A stretch of 64,000 nucleotides of DNA from Streptomyces spirodelae (GCF_017676385.1 NZ_JAFFZN010000014.1:123141-187140); one strand, 5' to 3'; positions 1 to 8,542 are shown, numbered from the stretch's first letter. Notes: generated from the sequence alone by a model not told the origin. Translations and numbers: made by a program.

Positions 1-333
1 CGGCCCGTCCTCGACGACGATGACGACGCGCTGGTCTCGGGCACCACGCCGGGCGGCCTGCCCAAGCGGAGCAAGAGCGCCACGGGTTCACCGGGTCCGG
101 GCAACGGCCTGCACACCGGATCGGCCGACACCTCCAGCGTGCCGCCGGAGGAGTCCTTCACCGGGCTGGCCGCCTTCGTGTCCGGCTGCAGCCCGACGAA
201 GGCCCCCGACTCCGCGAACACCTCCGGCTCGGTGAACGCCTCGGGCAACGGTTCGCAGAGCGCTTCCGGCAGCTGCCCGGCGGACCCGTCCGCCCCGAAC
301 GCCCGCCCTGACGAGCAACCAGAGAGTGACTAG
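1..333 (+). CDS. cvnA: Conservon sensor-like histidine kinase, C-terminal end (partial)
   Basis: Only the last 110 residues are present; the gene starts before the window. The frame is open from base 1 to the TAG at 331-333. The tail begins with an acidic patch and a GGLPKR motif, then becomes low-complexity, rich in Ser, Gly, Pro and Asn. That pattern is typical of the disordered C-terminus of conservon CvnA proteins, large membrane sensor kinases of the nitrate/nitrite-sensor-like type. Identity rests mainly on position: the next four genes are cvnB, cvnC, cvnD and a P450 in standard conservon order, with the following start only a few bases downstream. The kinase core cannot be seen here. 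Confidence 0.7.
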   Translation, partial: RPVLDDDDDALVSGTTPGGLPKRSKSATGSPGPGNGLHTGSADTSSVPPEESFTGLAAFVSGCSPTKAPDSANTSGSVNASGNGSQSASGSCPADPSAPNARPDEQPESD

Positions 334-337
334 CCAC

Positions 338-742
338 ATGACGCAGTATCAGTCCGACCTGAGCTGGGCGCTCCGCGACCTGGCGGAGAGCATCCAGGAG
401 ATCCGCTTCGCACTGGTGGCCTCCTCGGACGGGAAGGCCATCACCTCCTTCGGCGCCGACCCCGACGACACCGACCGGTTCGCCGCCATCGTCGCGGGCC
501 TCCAGTCGCTGGCCCAGCCGGTCGCCGAGAAATTCCCCAACCACAAGGGCCAGTTGCGGCTGGCCGGGATCGAGGTCGACGGTGGACACCTGTTCGTCGT
601 ACGCGCCGGTAACGAGACCTACCTGGGAGTGCTGGCCAGGACCGGTATCGACCAGGGGGTGCTCGGGCACCAGATGAGGGACTGCGCCCGCAGGATGGGC
701 GACCTCCTCGGCACCGTTCCCCGCCAGGAGCAGCCTGGATGA
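338..742 (+). CDS. cvnB: Roadblock/LC7-domain protein of conservon
   Basis: A 134-residue cytoplasmic protein with a Roadblock/LC7 fold spanning about residues 8-115 (ALVASSDGKAI near residue 30, then a GHLFVVRAG strand). In conservons this protein pairs with the CvnA kinase and regulates the CvnD GTPase, a signalling complex compared with eukaryotic G-protein-coupled systems. I chose the ATG at 338 because an AGAGAG purine run lies 11 bases upstream; a GTG at 326 in the same frame is possible. The stop overlaps the cvnC start in an ATGA arrangement, so the two are translationally coupled. Confidence 0.9.
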   Translation: MTQYQSDLSWALRDLAESIQEIRFALVASSDGKAITSFGADPDDTDRFAAIVAGLQSLAQPVAEKFPNHKGQLRLAGIEVDGGHLFVVRAGNETYLGVLARTGIDQGVLGHQMRDCARRMGDLLGTVPRQEQPG

Positions 743-1107
743 CAGAGCCGCAAGTGCGCTCGGGACGGCCAGGACTGGAGCGCTACTACATACTCACCGA
801 GGGGCGCGCCGCACCTGTCGGGGACGCGTCGAGCCTGGATGTGGCCACGCTCGTCGTCGCGTGCTCCGCGCCCGAACCGGGGATCGAGCCCGAGCAGGAC
901 GCCGTCCTGCGCTGGTGCCGCGACCCGTTGTCGGTGGCCGAACTGGGCGCGCATCTCGAACTGCCCTTCAACATTCTCTCGGTGCTGCTGGCCGACCTGC
1001 TGAACAGAGGTCTGGTGCAGGCCCGTGACCCGCTCGCGGGTACGGGCGACCGCGGGCCCGACCTCACGCTCCTCGAGGAGGTACTCAGTGGACTACAACG
1101 GCTTTGA
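739..1107 (+). CDS. cvnC: DUF742 winged-helix-like protein of conservon
   Basis: A 122-residue DUF742 protein. The family signature is visible: a short N-terminal RPY-like segment (here ERYYILTEGRA), then a helix-turn-helix-like block (LSVAELGAHLELPFNILSVLLADL) and the closing LLEEVLSGLQRL. DUF742 proteins are the third conservon component. They are predicted to be winged helices, and their partner is presumed to be CvnA or CvnD. The ATG start overlaps the cvnB stop (ATGA, 739-742), and the stop lies 17 bases inside the next gene, so translation is coupled throughout the operon. Confidence 0.9.
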   Translation: MTEPQVRSGRPGLERYYILTEGRAAPVGDASSLDVATLVVACSAPEPGIEPEQDAVLRWCRDPLSVAELGAHLELPFNILSVLLADLLNRGLVQARDPLAGTGDRGPDLTLLEEVLSGLQRL

Positions 1108-1708
1108 CCGGCCCGCGCCTCCGCAACGGGCGGAGGCGCTGCACGCGGAGAGCCGGTCGGTCAAAGTGATGGTCGCGGGCGGCTTCGGCACCGGGAAGAC
1201 GACCATGGTCGGCTCGGTCAGCGAGATCGTGCCGCTCACCACCGAGGAGACTCTCACCCAGGCCAGCGCCGGCGTCGACGACCTGGTCGGTGTCGCGGAC
1301 AAGAAGAGCACCACCGTCAGCCTCGACTTCGGCCGGATCAGCCTCAACGAGCAGTTGGTGCTCTATCTGTTCGGCACGCCGGGCCAGGAGCGGTTCTGGT
1401 TCCTGTGGAACGGCCTGTTCAAGGGCGCTCTCGGCGCGGTCGTCCTGGTGGACACCCGGCGGTTGCAGTCCAGCTTCCGGGCCATCGAGGAGATGGAGAG
1501 ACTGGATGTGCCGTTCGTCATCGCCCTCAACATCTTCCCTGATGCCCGCGATCACCCTGTCGAGGAGGTGCGCGAGGCGCTGGCCGTCTCGCCGCACACC
1601 CCGATCATCAGCTGTGACGCGCGCGACCGGGCGTCGAGCCGCGATGTGCTGATCGCGCTCGTCCGCCATATCAAGGAACGGTCTGCTGCCGCATTGGAGC
1701 CCCGATGA
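1088..1708 (+). CDS. cvnD: Conservon small GTPase, ATP/GTP-binding protein
   Basis: A 206-residue Ras/MglA-like GTPase. The P-loop GGFGTGKTT sits near residues 28-36, the switch II region reads FGTPGQERFWFLW, a G4-like ALNIF follows about residue 145, and G5-like ISCDAR about residue 180. The GTG at 1088 is chosen because it gives the usual short N-terminus before the P-loop; the frame extends upstream but there overlaps cvnC. CvnD is the GTP-hydrolysing switch of the conservon, governed by CvnA/B/C. The stop codon overlaps the P450 start (ATGA at 1705-1708), tying this switch to the oxygenase downstream. Confidence 0.92.
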   Translation: MDYNGFDRPAPPQRAEALHAESRSVKVMVAGGFGTGKTTMVGSVSEIVPLTTEETLTQASAGVDDLVGVADKKSTTVSLDFGRISLNEQLVLYLFGTPGQERFWFLWNGLFKGALGAVVLVDTRRLQSSFRAIEEMERLDVPFVIALNIFPDARDHPVEEVREALAVSPHTPIISCDARDRASSRDVLIALVRHIKERSAAALEPR

Positions 1709-2967
1709 ATGCCCAGCCTTCCGAAGGCCCGCACCTTGCTGAGCCGGACGTGCCCACGGCCTGCCCTGCGCAGCACGCCGGCGCCACGACGAGGCTGTAC
1801 GCGACGGAGACCACGAGCGATCCGTACGGAACCTACTCCCGGCTGCGCAAGCAGTACGGGCCGGTGGCCCCCGTCCTGCTGGAGGGCGATGTGCCCGCCT
1901 GGCTGGTGCTCGGCTACCGGGAGAACCGGCGGGTGCTGGACAACCCCGGCCAGTTCAGCCGGGACTCGCGCAGATGGCGGGACTGGAAGGAGGGGCGGAT
2001 CGCGGAGAACTCGCCGCTCATCCCGATGCTGGGCTGGCGCCCCGACTGCCTCTCGCAGGACGGGGAACCCCACCAGCGGCTGCGCCGCGCTGTCACCGAC
2101 AGCATGGAGACCGTCACGAACCGCGGGATACGCCGTCACGTCGTCCACGTCGCCGACCAGCAGATCGACGCCTTCGCCGACACCGGCCGCGCCGACCTGG
2201 TGCTGCAGTACTCCGAGTACCTGCCGATGCTCGTCCTCACCCGGCTCTTCGGGCTGCCGGAGACCGAGGGGGAGAGCCTGGTGACCTCGTGCGCCGGGAT
2301 GATGCGGGGCGGCGAGGACGCCATCGCCCACAACGACCGGATCGGCCGCGTGCTGGCCGAGCTCACCGCGCACAAACGCGCCGAGCCCGGCCCGGACTTC
2401 GCCACCGGGCTGATCCAGCACCCGGCAGGACTGGACGACGACGAGGTGCAGAACCACCTGCGTCTGGTGCTCATCGCGGCCCACACCACCACCAGCAACC
2501 TGCTGGCGCGTGTGCTCCAGTCGATCCTCGGCAACGAATCCCGGCTCGGCGAACTGATCAGCGGAGAGATGACCACGACGGCGGTCGTCGAGGAGATGAT
2601 GTGGAACTCGCCGCCGCTCGCGGTGCTCCCGGGCCGGTTCGCCAACGCCGACTGCGAACTCGGCGGCCAGCGCCTCAGGACCGGGGACCTGCTCATCCTC
2701 GGACTGGCCGCGGGCAACCTGGACCCGGAGGTACGCCCGCACACCGGTACAGCGGTCAACGGCAACCAGGCCCATCTGGCCTTCAGCAGCGGCCCGCACC
2801 AGTGCCCGGGGCAGGCCCTGGGCCAGGCCATCATCGAGACGGCCGTGGAGGTGCTGATCCAGCGCCTTCCCGGCCTCAGCCTGACCGCCGACCCCGACCA
2901 GCTGACGGACACGGCCTCCACCTGGGAGACCCGTCTCGACCACCTCCCGGTCACCTTCCCGGCCTAG
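1705..2967 (+). CDS. cvnE: Conservon cytochrome P450 (CYP157-like) lacking the ExxR arginine
   Basis: A 420-residue soluble bacterial P450. The haem-binding loop FSSGPHQCPG carries the axial Cys367. The I-helix segment reads AAHTTTSN, in place of the usual AGxDTT. In the K-helix the near-universal ExxR motif is changed: E297 is followed by Met-Met-Trp300, so Trp replaces Arg. Loss of this Arg is a known trait of the CYP157 family, whose genes lie in conservons. The start overlaps the cvnD stop. Substrate and redox partner are unknown and no ferredoxin gene is adjacent. The operon ends here; the next gene is convergent. Confidence 0.92.
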   Translation: MNAQPSEGPHLAEPDVPTACPAQHAGATTRLYATETTSDPYGTYSRLRKQYGPVAPVLLEGDVPAWLVLGYRENRRVLDNPGQFSRDSRRWRDWKEGRIAENSPLIPMLGWRPDCLSQDGEPHQRLRRAVTDSMETVTNRGIRRHVVHVADQQIDAFADTGRADLVLQYSEYLPMLVLTRLFGLPETEGESLVTSCAGMMRGGEDAIAHNDRIGRVLAELTAHKRAEPGPDFATGLIQHPAGLDDDEVQNHLRLVLIAAHTTTSNLLARVLQSILGNESRLGELISGEMTTTAVVEEMMWNSPPLAVLPGRFANADCELGGQRLRTGDLLILGLAAGNLDPEVRPHTGTAVNGNQAHLAFSSGPHQCPGQALGQAIIETAVEVLIQRLPGLSLTADPDQLTDTASTWETRLDHLPVTFPA

Positions 2968-3006
2968 GAGCGCGACCGTGCGGGGCCCGGGGCCGGTCCG
3001 GCCGGG

Positions 3007-3582
3007 TCAGCCTATGCGGATGTCCGGGGCCAGGGCTGTGACGTTCAGGCGGCCGTGGTCGACCCAGGTGGGCAGCTTCAGCGTCTTGTGGGTGGTGTTG
3101 GCGGGTGGGGTCACCTGGAGGTAGGTGGCGTGGCGGGCGCCGGAGGTGCCGGCGTTGGCGTGGGTCCAGGCGATGACGGCCTCGGCGCTCTGGTTCTTCT
3201 TGAGCGTGAGCGTCTTCTTGCCGGGGTCCTTCGCGTACCAGGTGTCGCCCCAGTGGACGGAGGAGCCCAGTGTGCGGTGCTTGGAGTCCTCGAGGCCGAG
3301 GCCCGGGTAGCCGCGCAGGGCGCAGGTGTGGCCGCTGGTGTTCTTCAGCTTGAGGACGACGCCCTCGTGGCTCATCCCGCCGCCGAGCTTCTGCCCGAAC
3401 GAGGCGGTCAGCCCGGAGGTGGTGCAGGTGGGCGTCGATGCCTGGCTGTCGCCGAGCGCCTGTGCCGCACCGGCCCCGGCGAGGCCGAGCCCCGCCGCTG
3501 TGGCCACGGCCAGAGCCGCACAGGCGGCACGCTGGACCGCGTGTCCCGGCGCCGTGCTGGTGTTGCGGTGCTGCTCGGTCAT
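3007..3582 (-). CDS. Secreted DUF4232 protein
   Basis: A 191-residue exported protein. It has a Sec-type signal peptide with a positively charged start and a hydrophobic Ala/Gly/Leu core (about residues 18-42, cleavage likely after AQA), then a DUF4232 domain (residues about 50-190). Four Cys after the signal peptide are spaced as in the family and may form disulfides; the RGYPGL turn is typical. An ATG with a GGAGAGGGG ribosome site upstream supports the start. DUF4232 proteins are common secreted Streptomyces proteins of unknown role. It converges with the conservon across only about 40 bases. Confidence 0.85.
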   Translation of the reverse strand: MTEQHRNTSTAPGHAVQRAACAALAVATAAGLGLAGAGAAQALGDSQASTPTCTTSGLTASFGQKLGGGMSHEGVVLKLKNTSGHTCALRGYPGLGLEDSKHRTLGSSVHWGDTWYAKDPGKKTLTLKKNQSAEAVIAWTHANAGTSGARHATYLQVTPPANTTHKTLKLPTWVDHGRLNVTALAPDIRIG

Positions 3583-3743
3583 CTCGGCTTTCCCCTCTCC
3601 AACGGGCGCTTGCGCGCTTTCACGGAAGGATTGATGCGCCGACAGCGCGGAAAGTTCATTCGCGGAACCCAGCGCAGGCTGTGACGCCGGTCACTCCCGT
3701 CCCCCTCGGATGCCGCCGTCTGCCGCGTGCACCGCCGCACGAG

Positions 3744-3779
3744 CCGGCTCCTGGAGGACGGGTGTCCTCCAGGAGCCGG
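3744..3779. terminator. Perfect 16-bp hairpin, bidirectional terminator-like
   Basis: Arms 3744-3759 and 3764-3779 are exact inverted copies around a 4-base GGGT loop. No T-tract follows, as is common for Streptomyces terminators. It lies 160 bases upstream of the minus-strand DUF4232 gene, so it may insulate that gene or end an unseen transcript. Confidence 0.55.
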
Positions 3780-4097
3780 TGTAGTCCCCATGGGCCGCCC
3801 GAACCTCCTGCGGCGGCGCGATCCGACGCTGCGCCGGGTCGGGACGGTCAGCTTGGCCGGACAGCTTCGGGAGCCGGGGCAGGGCTTGTGCCCGCCGGTG
3901 GCGTCGTGCGCCCGGGGAGCCCGGTTGAGCACCGGGCGTGCCCCTGACCGTCCGGTGCAAGCGGCCAGGGGCACGGTGCCCCGAAAGGTCCCGGCCGGGC
4001 CACGGCCGGGTTCGTGCTCTCCGCTGAATTCTCGCCTTTCCGTGAGTTCCGTATTTTCTTCGCTTTCCTTTCTCGAGGACACATGCGGAGTGCGTAT

Positions 4098-4250
4098 ATG
4101 GAGAACACGTCGGAGGACACGGCGCCGAAGGTGCCCGCCCGCCGGGCCTCCTTCAGCGGAATTCCATTCAGGGGTGGTGCGGCGGCGAAAGCAAGCGAGT
4201 GGGCGGCTAACCCCCCGAGGGGACGGCGTGGGAGCGTCGGGGGCGCATGA
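4098..4250 (+). CDS. Possible 50-residue small protein
   Basis: A weak candidate inside the gene-poor stretch. The ATG at 4098 has a GGAG site 7 bases upstream; an earlier ATG at 4083 is in frame. The product begins with MENTSEDTAPK, is basic and Arg/Gly-rich towards its end, and has no membrane segment. The first half has good GC3 but the second half does not, and the stop merges into G-rich DNA. I recognise no family. It could be a leader or precursor peptide, or a chance frame. Confidence 0.2.
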   Translation: MENTSEDTAPKVPARRASFSGIPFRGGAAAKASEWAANPPRGRRGSVGGA

Positions 4251-4278
4251 CCTGGGATGGGGGCGCATCGCCCCAGAC

Positions 4279-4354
4279 GCATTCCACGGAAACACGCTGC
4301 ACATTCCGCATCCTACGAAAGGCGCGAAATGCGAACAAGAGTGGAATGCGAACA
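4279..4354. repeat. Cluster of short direct and inverted repeats
   Basis: GCATTCCAC at 4279-4287 is matched by its inverted copy GTGGAATGC at 4341-4349, and AATGCGAACA occurs twice in direct orientation (4328-4337 and 4345-4354). The cluster sits about 215 bases before the coiled-coil gene. It resembles a set of operator half-sites, but no regulator is indicated. Confidence 0.35.
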
Positions 4355-4569
4355 GCGGATAATCGACCGCTCGAACAGCGCGCCCGCGCCGGGAAGCGGA
4401 CTTGCGTGGGAGTGGAACTTCCGCAGGGCCGGTACCTGCGCGGCCGCCCCTGTCGCATCCGGCGCAGCCGGTGGTGCCGCCGGGTGCTTCTGGGCGGGTT
4501 CGGCTGTGCCGGGACGGCGCCGGTGGTACGCCTTCGGGGCACACGTGCCAGGGCTGCGCGGGAGGACGG

Positions 4570-5412
4570 TTGGATCTGGACGCTGTCGCCGACGAGCTGT
4601 ACGGGGTGCCGCCCGGCGACTTCACCGCCACCCGCGACGCGCGAGCCCAGGAGGCCCGGGACGCGGGGGAGCGGGAGCTGGCCGAGCACATCCGCCGACT
4701 GCGCCGCCCCACCATGGCCGCCTGGGCCGGCAACCTGCTCGTGCGCGAGGAGCCCGAGGAGGTGAGGCTGCTGCTGGAGCTCGGGGAGGAGCTGCGCCGG
4801 GCCCACCGGGATCTGGACGGCAGGCAGTTGCGCGAGCTGTCAGCGCGGCAGCGGCAGATCACCGCAGCCCTCGCCCGGCAGGCCCGCGAGCTGACGGAGC
4901 GGCAGGGCCGGGGGATCAGCGACGAAGCCCAGCGCGAGCTGACCGAGACGCTGCACGCCGCGCTGGCCGACCCGGAGGCGGGACGCGAGTTGGCCGCCGG
5001 GCACCTGTCCAGACCCTTGACCGCGCCGGTCGGCTTCGTGGGCGAGGCCGTGCCGGGGGAGGCGGGGCGGGGGAGGGGGTTCAAGGAACCGAAGGAGCCG
5101 AAGGAGCGGAAGGAGCCGAAGGAGCGACAGGCCGAGCGGCGGAAGGCGGCCGAGCGCGAGAAGGCCGAGCGGCGGAAGGCGGCCGAGCGGGAGTCGCGTG
5201 CCCGCGAGGAGGAACTGACCGCGGCCCAGGGTGCGGCCGAGCGTGCCGACGAGCGGTACCGGCTGGCCGAGCAGCGCGTCTCCCGGGCCCGCGAGCAGTT
5301 GCGGGAGGCCGAGCAGGACCAGCGGGCCGCCCGCGCGGAGAGCCGGGCCGCCCAGGACCGGGTACGGCGGGCCGGCCGCGAGGTGGAGAAGGCGCGGCGG
5401 CGGGCCGGGTGA
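4570..5412 (+). CDS. Charged coiled-coil protein of unknown function
   Basis: A 280-residue protein, almost entirely helical and very rich in Arg, Glu and Ala. I chose the TTG at 4570 because GGAGGA lies just upstream and the natural-looking N-terminus (LDLDAVADELYG) begins there; the frame upstream lacks coding character. Residues about 1-160 form a conserved-looking helical domain. Residues about 175-205 hold short degenerate Lys/Arg/Glu repeats (KEPKER, AERRKAAERE), and the rest is a long heptad coiled coil. There is no signal peptide or membrane segment. Function is unknown; a structural or nucleoid-related role would be a guess. Confidence 0.75.
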   Translation: MDLDAVADELYGVPPGDFTATRDARAQEARDAGERELAEHIRRLRRPTMAAWAGNLLVREEPEEVRLLLELGEELRRAHRDLDGRQLRELSARQRQITAALARQARELTERQGRGISDEAQRELTETLHAALADPEAGRELAAGHLSRPLTAPVGFVGEAVPGEAGRGRGFKEPKEPKERKEPKERQAERRKAAEREKAERRKAAERESRAREEELTAAQGAAERADERYRLAEQRVSRAREQLREAEQDQRAARAESRAAQDRVRRAGREVEKARRRAG

Positions 5413-5486
5413 GCGGCTCGGGCAGCGCCCCGGCCCCGAGAGTCATTCCGGCCGGCTGCGTGAGGCGTACACCGAACTCCGAGTCG

Positions 5487-5657
5487 TCAGCTACCGGAGT
5501 TCTCGTCGCGCTCTCCCTCGGCCTGCGAGGGTGTCGTGCGCGGGCAGTCCGGGTGCTCGGCCTTGCGGCGCTCCTCGGGCGGGAGGGAACGGGCCTCCGC
5601 GAAGCCGTTGTCGCGCTCGCCCTCGGCCTGGGACGGCATGGGTGTCTGGTCACTCAT
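5487..5657 (-). CDS. Small hydrophilic protein with a duplicated 9-residue motif
   Basis: A 56-residue, highly charged, probably disordered protein. The ATG at 5657 has AGGAG 8 bases upstream. The sequence PSQAEGERD occurs twice, near residues 7 and 43, flanking a KAEHPDCP centre. The underlying DNA is also duplicated, so an internal duplication is likely. No membrane or signal segment is present. I recognise no family. It lies between the coiled-coil gene (convergent, 74 bases away) and the polysaccharide lyase gene. Confidence 0.6.
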   Translation of the reverse strand: MSDQTPMPSQAEGERDNGFAEARSLPPEERRKAEHPDCPRTTPSQAEGERDENSGS

Positions 5658-5771
5658 CGTGTTCACTCCTCTCTGACCCACCTTTCCGGGTACCCCGCGC
5701 CCCGCGCCGTTTAGCGAAGGGGGTGCCCCTGCCCGCTGTCGGCGGCTGCGGGCGCTTCCCAGGTACCGGGT

Positions 5772-8354
5772 TCAACGGAGAGTAACCGTGCGGGTGCTCC
5801 CGTACGCATGCCGCGTGGTCACTCTGAGCAGGGTGCCGCCCGGCACATGGCTGACCCGCACATCCGGGGCCGACGAGACAGGCCGCAGGCTGCGGCCGTG
5901 CAGCAGCAGGGTGAGCCGGTCGCGCCGCATGGTGGGGTCGGAGGCGGCGACGGTCACCTCGCGTGACGTGTGGTGCCGCCGCACCAGGACCGACGCCGGA
6001 CCGTCGAGACGGAGCCCCGCGACGGTGTGTCGGCCGCGCCCGAAGGAGTTCACGGCCAGCAGCCCGAGACCGGCGTGCCGCACCGCCTGGAGACGGGTGC
6101 TGTTGGCAAGGACGGCGAGCGGCCCACCGCCGGCGCCGTAGCCGCGCAACTCCCGCTCACCGACGCCCGGCACCAGCGCGTACGCGTAGGCCCGCTGCGT
6201 CGCGCCCGCGTTCTGCCGGAAGGCGGCGTGGAAGACCCGCCGGGTCACGGCGGTGTCCGGGTTCGCGGTGCGCACGGCACGCCGGCTGCGTGTGACGGTC
6301 TTCAGCCCGACGGTCACCGGGTGCAGCCGCTCGCCGGGGGAGTCGAGGAAGAGGTAGCCGACAGCGGTCCGCCGCGTCTCGTTGGCGTACCGCAGCCAGC
6401 GCAGCCGCCCGGTGCCGTCGCCGGACCAGGCGCCGCCGCCGTCCCGCTCCCCGCTGACCCGCACGGTGTCGTCCGGGTCCGCGATCCGGGCGTCCACGGT
6501 GCTGGTCACCGCCCGCCCTGCGCGGTCCTCGACGCCTGCCGCCAGGACCACGATCTCCTCGTCCAGCAGGAACCACGACTTGGTGGCTCTCGCGTTCCGG
6601 TACACGGTGAAGTCGTCGGGCAGCCGGTCGCGTTCGGCGTAGGCGACATCGTCGGACTGCACCATCGCGGCGGCGCCGTACGCGTCCAGCACCGCGCCGC
6701 CGGAGTGGCGGCCCGTGCCGCGCGGGAAGTAGACGTAGGTGTTCTGCGACTCCGAAGAGGCCGTGAAGTGCAGCGGGTGCTCGGGGTTGTCGTAGTACGG
6801 CTTCCCGTACAGCTCCGGGACGGTCTGCCGCCGCTCGTCGGGTGCCGTGACCCCGGCGAGTTCGTAGGGGGAGACGGTGGTGAAGTAGTCGACGCCGAAG
6901 GTCTGCCGCTGGTCCTCTCCCGCGAGATAGAGATAGTGGGCGCCGTCGCCCTGGAACCAGGGCATCAGGTTCTCGCCGTTCATGTACTCGTACTTGCTGA
7001 TCCGCTCCGAACTCCGGGCGAGTGCGAAGGCGTGCCCCGGGCGCCGGTGCACCGTCCGGTCCATGGCGTTGAAGGCGGTGCAGCGGGCCGCGGGGTTGAG
7101 GTCGACCGCCGGTACCGAACCGTCCGCCAGGATCGCGGCGTGCCGCACCACGGTGAGCGGGGAGGCGAAGCGGGCCGGGTCGGGCGGGGCGGCCGAGGCC
7201 GTGTGCAGATGCTTCACATAGCTCTTGAGCGCCGCGGCCCGCTCGCCGTCCGCGTACGCCGACAGATCGGTGACGGCCTCGGCGACCGCAGCGCTGTCCG
7301 CGTAGCCGCCGCCCGTACGCGAGACTGCACGGCCCTTGACGATCTCCATCATCCAGCCCTCGAAGATGACGGGCGCGAAACCGTCCGTCACCCACCGGTG
7401 CACCACCGGCACCAGCGCACCGGTGTTGGCGTACCCCGTGCCGTCCAGGTATGTCAGCGTCTGGACGACGCGACTCAGCAGGCCCTTTCCGTACGAACCG
7501 GTGTAGGCGACGGAACCGTGCTGGATGAACGACCCGTCCGCGTAGTGGCCGTCGGTGACGCCGTGTGCCAGGCGGTAGGGGTCGATCGTCGCGTACACGG
7601 TGAGCTGGTCCTCCAGCGCCTTGCGGATACGGCCCTCATCGGCCAGCAGGGCGCCCTGCAGGATGCGGTTGGTGGTGATGTCGGCCAGATTGGCGCCGGT
7701 GTGGAAGCGGGAGTCCAGATCGACGTCCCCGTTCTTGCCGTTGCGCAGATACGCGTCCATGGAGGCGATGTAACGGCGGGTCAGCTCAGGCTGCTGGTCG
7801 GCGATCTCCTCGGCGAGCAGTACGAGTGTGGCGGTGACGCTGGTGGAGATGCCGATCTCCCAGTGGTGCCAGTTGCCGTAGTAGCCCTGTGCCTGGTCGC
7901 CGTAGTAGCGCTCGTGGAGCGTGACGAGCCCGTCGACGACCCGGCGCCGGGTGGCGTCGTCGCCGGGCGGGGCGCCGGGCGGCAGCCCCGGGGTACGGGA
8001 GGCGAGGGCGATCTCGTACAGCCGGCGGAACGACGTGTTGAGGTTGCTGTCGCTGGTGCCCAGCGGCAGCCCGTGGAACAGCTCGTTCTCACCCGCCGCT
8101 GCCATCTCCGCCAGGTGGCCGCGGGCTGTCGCGGCGACGGCCGCCAGTCTCGCCGCCGTCTCGGGACGTGAGTTGGACTCGGCGGTTCCGGCGAGCACGG
8201 CCCGGGCGTTGCCGAGCAACCGTTCGATCCCGGCGTCGCCGGCACGGGCCCCGCCCGGTGCCGTCGACGCCGCGGCAGCGCCGGAGGCGGGAATCACCGC
8301 CGCCAGCCCGGCGGCGGACAGCAGGGACAGTACATGTCTACGCGTGATCTCCAT
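5772..8354 (-). CDS. Tat-exported polysaccharide lyase, family PL8 (hyaluronate/chondroitin/xanthan lyase type)
   Basis: An 860-residue secreted enzyme expected to cleave uronic-acid-containing polysaccharides (hyaluronan, chondroitin or xanthan) by beta-elimination. Residues 1-35 form a twin-arginine signal peptide (ITRRHVLSLL, then a hydrophobic stretch and Ala-rich cleavage site). An alpha/alpha toroid domain follows with the family's NWHHWEIG motif and a DGSFIQHGSVAYTGSYG stretch supplying catalytic Asn, His and Tyr. The C-terminal half is beta-sandwich. The ATG at 8354 is chosen because GGGGAGG lies upstream and the Tat signal starts at once. It stands alone, with no transporter or hydrolase partner. 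The exact substrate cannot be fixed by reading. Confidence 0.9.
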   Translation of the reverse strand: MEITRRHVLSLLSAAGLAAVIPASGAAAASTAPGGARAGDAGIERLLGNARAVLAGTAESNSRPETAARLAAVAATARGHLAEMAAAGENELFHGLPLGTSDSNLNTSFRRLYEIALASRTPGLPPGAPPGDDATRRRVVDGLVTLHERYYGDQAQGYYGNWHHWEIGISTSVTATLVLLAEEIADQQPELTRRYIASMDAYLRNGKNGDVDLDSRFHTGANLADITTNRILQGALLADEGRIRKALEDQLTVYATIDPYRLAHGVTDGHYADGSFIQHGSVAYTGSYGKGLLSRVVQTLTYLDGTGYANTGALVPVVHRWVTDGFAPVIFEGWMMEIVKGRAVSRTGGGYADSAAVAEAVTDLSAYADGERAAALKSYVKHLHTASAAPPDPARFASPLTVVRHAAILADGSVPAVDLNPAARCTAFNAMDRTVHRRPGHAFALARSSERISKYEYMNGENLMPWFQGDGAHYLYLAGEDQRQTFGVDYFTTVSPYELAGVTAPDERRQTVPELYGKPYYDNPEHPLHFTASSESQNTYVYFPRGTGRHSGGAVLDAYGAAAMVQSDDVAYAERDRLPDDFTVYRNARATKSWFLLDEEIVVLAAGVEDRAGRAVTSTVDARIADPDDTVRVSGERDGGGAWSGDGTGRLRWLRYANETRRTAVGYLFLDSPGERLHPVTVGLKTVTRSRRAVRTANPDTAVTRRVFHAAFRQNAGATQRAYAYALVPGVGERELRGYGAGGGPLAVLANSTRLQAVRHAGLGLLAVNSFGRGRHTVAGLRLDGPASVLVRRHHTSREVTVAASDPTMRRDRLTLLLHGRSLRPVSSAPDVRVSHVPGGTLLRVTTRHAYGSTRTVTLR

Positions 8355-8542
8355 GGGGCCTCCCCGGGGGAGCCGGACCGATGTGGCGCAGCCAACCACG
8401 CAGTGAAACAGCAGCCGGGGACCCCGACAAGCGTCCGCGCACAACAGACCGCCGTCCGAACGGTGCTGGCGTGGCATACGGGATGCCGGTCCGGCAGCAG
8501 GCACCCTCAAGGGGGCCGAGGTGGGAATCGGGGCGATTGAGT

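Larger units (their letters stand above)
3583..4569. other. Near gene-free stretch of about 1 kb
   Basis: No convincing gene is present on either strand. Long open frames cross it only because G+C-rich DNA lacks stops, and their codon use is not streptomycete-like. It holds a perfect 16-bp hairpin (3744-3779), a locally AT-rich patch (about 4015-4110) with one weak small frame, and a cluster of short repeats near 4279-4354. The AT-rich patch may hold promoters. Confidence 0.6.

Noticed and set aside
2968..3006. GC-rich imperfect inverted repeat between the P450 and DUF4232 genes as a terminator
   Set aside because: Stem needs bulges and mismatches; the arms could not be paired convincingly, so it is not listed.
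3579..5084. Minus-strand open frame of 501 codons across the gene-poor stretch and the coiled-coil gene
   Set aside because: Composition is Ser/Arg/Pro-rich with no recognisable domain, its codon positions are antisense to a better gene, and it crosses the perfect hairpin and AT-rich patch.
5970..8171. Plus-strand open frame of 733 codons opposite the polysaccharide lyase
   Set aside because: Val/Gly/Arg-rich antisense of a full-length PL8 lyase with Tat signal and catalytic motifs.
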